From positions 65,739,770 to 65,803,769 of the forward strand of contig OZ012684.1 of the NCBI GenBank assembly GCA_963942565.1: 64,000 bases of DNA, written 5' to 3'. Below are positions 61,501-64,000 of this stretch, in pieces. Under the pieces are notes generated by a model, which ran no database searches, was not told the origin of the DNA, and worked only from the letters and a program-made list of their open reading frames with translations. Position 1 is the first letter of the stretch; every line of letters starts with the position of its first letter. A program made the position numbers and the translations under genes. This DNA comes from Maea johnstoni (lineage: Eukaryota; Annelida; Polychaeta; Spionida; Magelonidae).

Positions 61501-62373
61501 GATCTAGATATGAATACAGAATATCATGGACAAAAATATTCTCTATTGTCTCAACATTGACACATGAGCATTGTAATCAAGATACAGCATATTCTAGACC
61601 AACATCTTTTGATTTCCACAAAAACTTCTTTGTGTAATTTCTGTAATTACTAAATTTCTGTATCTAATCTAAGCAACTTACAGCCTTTCGTTTGAGTATC
61701 ATGTCTAGCCTCCACCTGTCTCCCTCAGTGATAGGCCTCTTCATGTAGATCTCTGGGCTCAACCTGTAAAACAACATACAAATACCAACATGGCATGGAC
61801 ACATAACATGAATGTACTGTAAAACAGGTAATTTTTCAAAATCCTGCCAAATATAACAATCCAGTAATGAGAGAAAAAAATTCTCCTTCAAATAGTTTCT
61901 GGTCTTTGCTTTTTCCTGCAAGATTTCACAAAATTCATTAATAAAAAACAGAAAAATCTAGAAGTCAGGAATTACTCAACCTCCTCGTAGTCTTTAATGG
62001 AAAAAGACCTTAAGGCTGGCTTACACATAGAACATATGAAAAAGATAGATCAAGCTCTTGGTGAGAACAAACACTAATAATGCTATATCCTTCGAAAGTA
62101 ATTTCTAGCAAATAGAAAAATAAGGTTCTTAATATCAAGAAAAAAAATCTCTGAAATATGGAAAAGCTTGAATTAATTGTGGAATACTCTGAACATGGTG
62201 ACGATTATCTTTTCTCCCATAAAAATATGAATAAGATATGGCTCGATCTGTTTTGAAACAATTGCAAGGCAGAAAAAGTTGAAACATACCACCAGTCAGT
62301 GATGAAGATCTCTTCCTTAGCTGCATCCAGAGCATCTGCCACTGCACTGAAATAGCCACTTCCATCAACAAAC
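40002..62373 (-). CDS. PLD1: Phospholipase D, PLD1/PLD2 family (17 exons, N-terminal part outside window)
   Basis: Seventeen exons, read right to left, join in one frame with GT/AG at every border and give 1119 residues. The enzyme hydrolyses phosphatidylcholine to phosphatidic acid and choline at membranes. Visible in order: FVDGSGYF...[16 protein letters not shown], then HKD1 ([20 protein letters not shown]). A very long loop follows, then [46 protein letters not shown] and HKD2 ([20 protein letters not shown]). The C-terminus [10 protein letters not shown] resembles that of human PLD1 (EAIVPMEVWT). Both catalytic H-x-K-x4-D sets are intact. PX and PH domains should lie beyond 64000. Whether it is orthologous to PLD1 alone or to the PLD1/2 ancestor cannot be told here. 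Its loop is several times the human length, and several introns contain tandem copies of neighbouring exon ends. Confidence 0.96.
41326..41446 (-). CDS. PLD1: PLD exon: FREHLG...[19 protein letters not shown]
   Basis: 121 bases. [20 protein letters not shown] and SVYDK match human [20 protein letters not shown] and TIYDK. The donor was set at AAG/GTAGGA (41325) rather than at an earlier GTAT because it keeps the conserved VYDK before VFQC. Acceptor GTTTGTAG. Confidence 0.92.
41655..41940 (-). repeat. Three decayed copies of the 3' end of the second-HKD exon
   Basis: The exon end reads, on the plus strand, TTACCTGAAGATGGACATCC at 42233. Similar words occur at 41655 (TCACCTGTAAAAGGACATCC), 41774 (TCACCTGAAAATGGACACCC) and 41900 (TTACCTGAAAATGGATATCA). 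They are followed by partly similar sequence (AGTATGCCTG, AAGTATGCAAG). Each keeps the donor-like boundary. Assigned as old copies of the exon/donor boundary. Confidence 0.65.
41990..42125. repeat. Direct duplication (about 63 bp) in PLD intron
   Basis: TGATGCCATCTATATTCAA and GAGTCCACACTAATTGACAA occur twice, separated only by AATGACAATGTTGACTTCTG-like sequence. Confidence 0.8.
42237..42454 (-). CDS. PLD1: PLD exon with second HKD motif
   Basis: 218 bases. [20 protein letters not shown] through [20 protein letters not shown] contains the intact second catalytic H-S-K-M-M-I-V-D and the family block [17 protein letters not shown]. Acceptor TTATTCCAG, donor GTAATT. Decayed copies of its 5' end lie upstream (42480-42750) and of its 3' end downstream (41655-41935). 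Confidence 0.97.
42480..42755 (-). repeat. Two decayed copies of the 5' end of the second-HKD exon
   Basis: Plus-strand segments around 42520-42625 and 42632-42755 resemble the exon segment 42362-42480. All share CAGAAC(C)TATGA, then a TGCATTG(T)CATCCA-like stretch, ATCATCTTACT, a GACATA(C/T)-like stretch and AAATAGCAAATAACT. The CAGAAC word lies at 42385 (exon), 42531 and 42655. Many substitutions break the frame, so these are non-coding remnants. Confidence 0.75.
43121..43191 (-). CDS. PLD1: PLD exon: [17 protein letters not shown]
   Basis: 71 bases. [20 protein letters not shown] corresponds to human [17 protein letters not shown]. The acceptor has a run of ten T; donor GTAAGT. Confidence 0.94.
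43330..43812. repeat. (ATT/ATC)n microsatellite filling a PLD intron
   Basis: About 480 bases of ATT, ATC and related triplets. They occupy most of the 684-base intron between the PLD exons at 43876 and 43191, beginning only about 64 bases from the donor. Confidence 0.95.
43876..44039 (-). CDS. PLD1: PLD exon: [16 protein letters not shown]
   Basis: 164 bases. [20 protein letters not shown] and [18 protein letters not shown] match human YRVYVVIPLLPGFEGDIST and HFNYRTMCRGENSILGQL. Acceptor GTATTTCAG, donor GTGAGT. The following intron is almost wholly microsatellite. Confidence 0.95.
44190..44390. mobile_element. 200-bp MITE with imperfect G-rich inverted ends
   Basis: Left AGGGCTGTTCCATTTAAAAG and right (reverse complement) AGGGCCGTTCCATGTAAAAG, both continuing TGTGG and G-runs. 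The target duplication is unclear, so the superfamily is left open (hAT possible). In the PLD intron between 44039 and 45365. Confidence 0.65.
44510..45006. mobile_element. MITE with 27-bp inverted ends, TA target duplication
   Basis: Ends are perfect inverted copies: CCGTAATTTCGCGTGTATAA followed by GACGCAC. TA lies just outside both (44508-44509, 45007-45008). An inner copy of TGTATAAGACGCACCCCCA sits near the right end and a variant near the left. No transposase frame. Likely a Tc1/mariner-type non-autonomous element; family uncertain. Confidence 0.8.
45365..45453 (-). CDS. PLD1: PLD exon: [18 protein letters not shown]
   Basis: 89 bases. [20 protein letters not shown] joins directly to HYIYIE of the preceding exon, giving the family's YIYIENQFFIS motif. 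Acceptor CTTGGTAG, donor GTAAGT. Confidence 0.94.
45596..45809. mobile_element. piggyBac-like MITE, family A (copy at the exon array)
   Basis: 214 bp bounded by TTAA at both ends, with inner termini CCC...GGG: left TTAACCCTTCCAATGCTGAG, right CAGCATAAGGGTTAA. TTAA target duplication and CCC termini are the hallmarks of piggyBac-type elements; no transposase inside. Its right-hand TTAA is also the first junction of the 81/88-bp exon array. Confidence 0.8.
45810..47136 (-). repeat. Tandem array of 16 partial PLD exon copies (81/88-bp unit)
   Basis: Reading on the minus strand, each unit holds the last 63 bases of the PLD exon at 47074-47184 (21 codons, [21 protein letters not shown] split across unit) and the first 18 or 25 bases of its intron, including the donor GT. 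Copy starts, measured at the plus-strand word GCTTGGAGTC, are 45841, 45929, 46010, 46091, 46179, 46267, 46355, 46436, 46517, 46598, 46679, 46767, 46848, 46929, 47010 and 47091. That is ten 81-bp and five 88-bp steps. Only a handful of point differences are seen. The copy at 47091 is the true exon. The unit ends at TTAA, and the array's left end is the TTAA of a piggyBac-like MITE at 45596-45809. The plus strand stays open through the 81-bp units only because 81 is divisible by three. Confidence 0.95.
47074..47184 (-). CDS. PLD1: PLD exon [11 protein letters not shown]...HYIYIE, source of the 16-copy array
   Basis: 111 bases, 37 codons. [20 protein letters not shown] and [17 protein letters not shown] correspond to human LLRSAADWSAGI and HYIYIE. 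Acceptor GTTTTCAG, donor GTAGGT. The last 63 bases plus the first intron bases recur 15 times in the following intron. Only this copy carries the acceptor and the upstream 48 exon bases, so it is taken as the working exon. Confidence 0.94.
47771..47881 (-). CDS. PLD1: PLD exon: [12 protein letters not shown]
   Basis: 111 bases, 37 codons, phase 0 at both ends. Begins [20 protein letters not shown] (human PYLLPKS) and ends SAIMADVQ. Acceptor CTTTCAG, donor GTAAGC. Confidence 0.92.
48060..48260 (-). repeat. Dispersed repeat segment, related to 2033-2200 (plus)
   Basis: Diverged counterpart of the segment near 2 kb (see the matching words there). It lies in the PLD intron between 47881 and 48983. 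Confidence 0.45.
48745..48935 (-). mobile_element. LINE-like 3' end in PLD intron
   Basis: On the minus strand it reads TTGGCGCCAGGTTAAGCTGG ... TTTGTAACATTTGACACAAT, then AAAGATATATGTATA. The AATAAAGATA and short tandem tail match the other LINE ends in this window. Confidence 0.45.
48983..49101 (-). CDS. PLD1: PLD exon: [15 protein letters not shown]...QRWNFTK
   Basis: 119 bases. Encodes [20 protein letters not shown] and [16 protein letters not shown], close to human PLD1 ([32 protein letters not shown]). Acceptor TGCTTTGCCAG, donor GTGATT. Confidence 0.95.
49585..50200. repeat. Imperfect CTG/CTA-rich tract
   Basis: Repeated CTGCTACTG- and ACTGCTA-type words at 49595-49910 and again at 50110-50190, with the family A MITE between them. 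Confidence 0.6.
49915..50112. mobile_element. Decayed piggyBac-like MITE, family A, inside a CTG/CTA-rich tract
   Basis: Contains CAATGCCGAGGC, CCTGTCACATTAGTATTCAT, GCCAGGGTTTCAGTC and GCCAAATGAGCAACCAGTAG, matching family A in order but with more differences than the other copies. It splits an imperfect CTGCTACTG-type repeat that continues on both sides. Confidence 0.6.
51105..51238 (-). CDS. PLD1: PLD exon: [16 protein letters not shown]
   Basis: 134 bases. [20 protein letters not shown] corresponds to human [20 protein letters not shown], just after the loop. Acceptor AATTCCAG, donor GTGAGT. Confidence 0.94.
51511..51623 (-). CDS. PLD1: PLD loop exon: [12 protein letters not shown] and acidic run
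   Basis: 113 bases from the acceptor CTCCTGCAG to the donor GTAAGT. Encodes [20 protein letters not shown], then a Glu-rich tract ending EEEEDDV. Not conserved with vertebrates, but the phase fits the exons on both sides. Confidence 0.8.
53320..53835. mobile_element. pogo/Tigger-like MITE, 516 bp, TA target duplication
   Basis: Perfect 24-bp inverted ends CAGGTGAACTTGGATATGAC-GGAC, flanked by TA on both sides (53318-53319, 53836-53837). Termini starting CAG with TA duplication fit the pogo/Tigger branch of Tc1/mariner. The word TATGACGGA recurs several times inside each end (53334, 53346, 53366, 53518, 53766, 53780). No transposase frame. Lies in the PLD intron between the loop exons. Confidence 0.85.
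56038..57111 (-). CDS. PLD1: PLD large loop exon (358 codons)
   Basis: One open 1074-base exon in phase 0, flanked by the acceptor CCCTTTTCAG and the donor GTGAGT. Its high GC and long open frame set it off from the surrounding AT-rich introns. The translation is acidic at first ([13 protein letters not shown]), Ser-rich in the middle, and carries repeated basic clusters ([36 protein letters not shown]) and an Arg/Glu/Ala-rich helical-looking run ([17 protein letters not shown]). No known domain recognised. It lies where the flexible loop between the two halves of PLD1 sits, so it most likely extends that loop. Phase and position support inclusion; it might be an alternative (cassette) exon because its length is a multiple of three. 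Confidence 0.85.
57652..57882. mobile_element. piggyBac-like MITE, family B
   Basis: CTAAACCCATTCATACCTGA at left, TCCATGGATAAATGGGTTAA at right, with internal AAATATTTGACAGAAAAATG and AACTCTCCTCCAAATA. In the intron between the two PLD loop exons. Confidence 0.7.
57966..58916. mobile_element. Family A MITE interrupted by a later insertion
   Basis: The left half (57966-58066) reads TATGCTGTTGATGGCTAATT through GGCACATTGGTACTCATC. The right half (58803-58916) reads GTACTTAGCGAGAGC through AGCATTGGAAGGACTAAG. Joined, they follow the reverse-orientation copy at 34356. Between them lies a separate 732-bp element flanked by TA. Confidence 0.75.
58069..58800. mobile_element. 732-bp non-autonomous DNA element nested in a MITE
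   Basis: Begins CTGTATAATGGGTATATTTC and ends ...GGTAATGT-complement..TTATACAG, so the short inverted ends share CTGTATAA and GGTA. TA flanks both sides (58067-58068, 58801-58802), consistent with a TA target duplication. No coding frame of note. TA duplication suggests the Tc1/mariner group, but the family is not certain. Confidence 0.65.
58931..59333 (-). CDS. PLD1: PLD exon: LTDLGSV and start of the enlarged loop
   Basis: 403 bases, 134 codons after completing a Ser codon. It starts with the conserved LTDLGSV (human RLTDVGSV) that closes the first HKD region, then becomes a Thr/Ser/Pro/Asp-rich low-complexity stretch (for example [20 protein letters not shown]) to ENITVHQ. Acceptor TTTCAG, donor GTAGGA. 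Confidence 0.88.
59530..59740. mobile_element. Decayed family B MITE in PLD intron
   Basis: TTAACCTATTGATGCTCACA at left, then AAAAGCAGCCTGGCAATTTT and AACATCTCTCCTTCAAATTG, as in other family B copies. The right end is worn (TTCAGCATTAATTTG), about 20 bases before the first-HKD exon's donor. Confidence 0.6.
59758..59885 (-). CDS. PLD1: PLD exon with first HKD motif
   Basis: 128 bases encoding [20 protein letters not shown] and onward to [13 protein letters not shown]. The catalytic H-E-K-I-V-C-I-D is complete. Acceptor ATATTTCAG, donor GTACAT. The first 56 bases and 45 bases of the preceding intron are repeated three more times upstream (59886-60178). Confidence 0.95.
59830..60178 (-). repeat. 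Tandem copies of the first-HKD exon start with acceptor (101-bp unit)
   Basis: The plus-strand word CATACAATCTT (or a one-base variant) starts at 59830, 59931, 60032 and 60133, exactly 101 bp apart. The unit is the first 56 bases of the PLD exon ending at 59885 plus 45 bases of the preceding intron. Each extra copy keeps the ATATTTCAG acceptor. Copies differ by a few percent, so they are older than the 81-bp array. The outermost copy is cut off near 60178 by a LINE-like tail. Confidence 0.9.
60176..60250 (-). mobile_element. LINE-like 3' end cutting the 101-bp exon array
   Basis: Minus strand: TTGTACATGCGAAGTACATT then CAATAAACATACAATACAAT. A GTAC...GTAC hairpin, AATAAA and (TACAA) tail mark a LINE or SINE 3' end. 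It sits exactly where the fourth exon copy breaks off. Confidence 0.5.
60270..60490 (-). mobile_element. tRNA-derived SINE in PLD intron
   Basis: Minus strand: GCCATAGTGACTGAGTGGTC (A-box), CCACTGCCTGGGTTTGTAAC (worn B-box), then CACTTACAACTGGCTATTCA and the tail AATATGGCAGAATCAAAATT. Same family as 4955 and 39745. Confidence 0.7.
60896..61009 (-). CDS. PLD1: PLD exon: [13 protein letters not shown]...SQNIK
   Basis: 114 bases, 38 codons, phase 0 at both ends. [20 protein letters not shown] matches human QGVRIFIMLYKEVELALGI. Acceptor CCCTCCCCCAG, donor GTAAAC. Confidence 0.94.
61682..61763 (-). CDS. PLD1: PLD exon: [10 protein letters not shown]...MILKRKA
   Basis: 82 bases. Completes the second W of DWW and encodes [17 protein letters not shown] and [10 protein letters not shown], nearly as in human PLD1 ([20 protein letters not shown]). 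Acceptor TTTTACAG, donor GTAAGT. Confidence 0.94.
62290..62373 (-). CDS. PLD1: PLD exon (first visible): FVDG...FITDW
   Basis: Encodes [18 protein letters not shown] and KEEIFITDW; human has FVDAKGYFEDVANAM and EEIFITDWW. Acceptor TTGTTAG before 62373, donor GTATG at 62289-62285. It begins one base into a codon, so an upstream exon is required beyond this point. Confidence 0.93.
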
Positions 62374-62896
62374 CTAACAAAAGAGAAACAAATAATGGTT
62401 TAAAACTTAGAATCCACAATTTGATTTCTATAACACTACACATATCTAGGGTTAACTTTAAGCTAAAAAATATAACTACCACAGAATCAATTATGACGAT
62501 TTTTGTATGATTCAATATCTATTGGTCAAAAGGTAACCTGATGGCATTGTTGAGTCTCGCTATCAATAGACATGTAAATATCTATTTGTCCAAATGACAA
62601 ATAGATACATACAACTATCTACAGACCAGATCCTTGGATTTTCCTAGCTTAATATTAGGAATCCTGTGGTATTTCTAGCTTTATCTAGATCTCTCAGACC
62701 CCATCCCCAAAGCCTAAGAGATATTCAATAAAGACTAAATATGGAGTTGAATTCCCAATAAAGTTAAAGACTGCAATTAATGAATTATAGTGCAATACAG
62801 ATCCTTATATTAGTCAATGGATGTATTTTGTATTTGGCCTGCAGTTACAATATAGTTTCTAAAAGCATCTTGCACAAGGATACTTAACATGGTTTG

Positions 62897-62975
62897 CAGG
62901 GGCGGATCCAGGATTTGATAAAGGGGGGTTCGATGTAGTTCCGAAAAGTGACACTGGTGGCGCCACTCACAATTA
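62897..62975 (+). mobile_element. Left end of a repeat starting CAGGGGCGGATCCAGG
   Basis: CAGGGGCGGATCCAGGATTT followed by a G-run (AAAGGGGGGTTCGA) is a start I associate with non-autonomous DNA elements in many invertebrates. No matching inverted end is found before 64000, so it is a fragment or has lost its other end. Confidence 0.45.
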
Positions 62976-62984
62976 TTTATGGGC

Positions 62985-63145
62985 GTATATTGTATATATG
63001 TATATATGTATATTTTTACAATTATGACTACAATGTAGATGTATATATATGTTGATTATTCTAATGAAATTATTGTATTTCCTCTATGTACCGCAAAATG
63101 CGGTTAGAGAGTAATAACGTTCGTATTCGTATTCGTAAGAAAACA
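62985..63145 (+). mobile_element. LINE-like 3' end with (TTCGTA) tail
   Basis: TATGTACCGCAAAATGCGGT forms a perfect ACCGCA/TGCGGT hairpin, followed by AATAACGTTCGTATTCGTAT, a short hexamer tail typical of LINE or SINE 3' ends. Confidence 0.45.
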
Positions 63146-63488
63146 CCACCAGGAGTGAACTGCAGAAAACTAAAAATGATAATTTCATAAAGAGATATAA
63201 AAAAATCTCATAAGAGATATAACAAAATACATAATAGTGTTAGATCGAAATTTTAATTGAAACGCAATATTTCATATAAATTATGATATGCAAAATCGGA
63301 TTTGGTGATGGCCACATTATCCTATTTTTTGGTCACAAGATTGAACGGACCTCTTGCACTTTCAAACATTTAAGAAATATATTTTACCTTTTGGAGAGAT
63401 TTAACACTGTGAACACCCTGGGGATGAGGGATAGAACTTTTGCCCACTATGTTTGATTGATGTTAGCGTACTTGCGATACATGCATCT

Positions 63489-63511
63489 GGGGGGGGGGGG
63501 GGGGGGGGGGG
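63489..63511. repeat. Poly-G run
   Basis: A run of over 20 G. Similar runs occur at 9094 (G), 20890 (G), 29838 (C) and 44311 (G). Their lengths are prone to sequencing error. Confidence 0.9.
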
Positions 63512-63817
63512 TTCAATTGGAGACAGACTCTTTCATTTGTGATATGACTAAACACCAGTCATGAGAGTCATTCAGTAAATTTCCCCTTCTACGCTTGTCG
63601 AATTCTCAGAAATCAACAATTTTTTTTTCTAATTTGGCTGAACCATTTCTATTCAACCTTTTTACAAATAATACTCTACTTGACGAGGTACGCTCAAAGT
63701 TGTTTGACCATTTTTGCATTTCAGATGCAAATGGGTTAAGCCACCTCAAAAGGTGTTAAGATGTGGTTATTTATGTATCTGTTGGCTATTAGTTAGGTAT
63801 TTTCTATACGGCTTGGA

Positions 63818-64000
63818 GGAATCAAGTGATCTAGAAGTTTGAAAATCAACGAACCCCACCTCCCCTAACAAACTTCAGGGTTTCCAAGCTTTTCTTAGTC
63901 TGCGAACGACTGGACTGTACTTCTGCATCTGCTAGACTAAGGAATCAAGTGATCTAGAAGTTTAAGAATCAACGAACCCTCCCCTCCCCACTCACCTAAC
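63818..64000. repeat. Direct repeat (123 bp apart) at right edge
   Basis: GGAATCAAGTGATCTAGAAG starts at 63818 and 63941; both are followed by AATCAACGAACCC and CTCCCC. The second copy runs off the window. Confidence 0.75.

Larger units (their letters stand above)
62374..64000 (-). other. PLD intron running off the right edge
   Basis: The exon at 62290-62373 begins inside a codon, so an upstream exon is needed. None is visible here; the stretch holds repeat fragments only. Confidence 0.6.

Overview
This is animal nuclear DNA: multi-exon genes with GT/AG introns, AT-rich introns dense in microsatellites, MITEs, SINEs and LINE scraps, and two genes of metazoan type. The proteins and repeats suggest a marine invertebrate (for example a non-vertebrate deuterostome or a lophotrochozoan). 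I cannot fix the species, and only similarity searches would.

Two protein-coding genes are supported, arranged tail to tail. On the plus strand, SINHCAF (FAM60A), a subunit of the SIN3-HDAC chromatin co-repressor, has four coding exons between 18068 and 22440 (301 residues). A CpG-containing stretch near 9.3-9.7 kb may hold its promoter and an untranslated first exon. On the minus strand, a phospholipase D of the PLD1/PLD2 type has 17 exons between 62373 and 40002. These encode the catalytic part (1119 residues, both HKD motifs and the typical C-terminus). The PX and PH domains must lie beyond the right edge.

Layout: 1-9 kb is repeat-rich intergenic DNA (LINE 3' part on minus, (TA)n, (AGT)n, a duplicated block containing a tRNA-type SINE). 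9-18 kb is mostly the presumed first intron of SINHCAF. 18-22.5 kb is SINHCAF. 22.5-40 kb is the region between the two 3' ends (48-bp minisatellite, LINE fragment, piggyBac-like MITEs, microsatellites). 40-62.4 kb is PLD. 62.4-64 kb is PLD intron.

The most unusual thing is inside PLD: pieces of its own exons, each including the splice site, are repeated in tandem in the adjacent introns. The clearest is a 16-copy array (45.8-47.1 kb) whose unit is the last 21 codons of an exon plus the first 18 or 25 intron bases. The repeat junction is a TTAA, and the array ends exactly at the TTAA of a piggyBac-like MITE. A second array (59.8-60.2 kb, 101-bp unit) carries the start of the first-HKD exon with its acceptor. 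Older, decayed copies flank both sides of the second-HKD exon. The PLD catalytic loop is also greatly enlarged (about 500 residues), mainly through one 1074-bp exon rich in Ser and basic residues.
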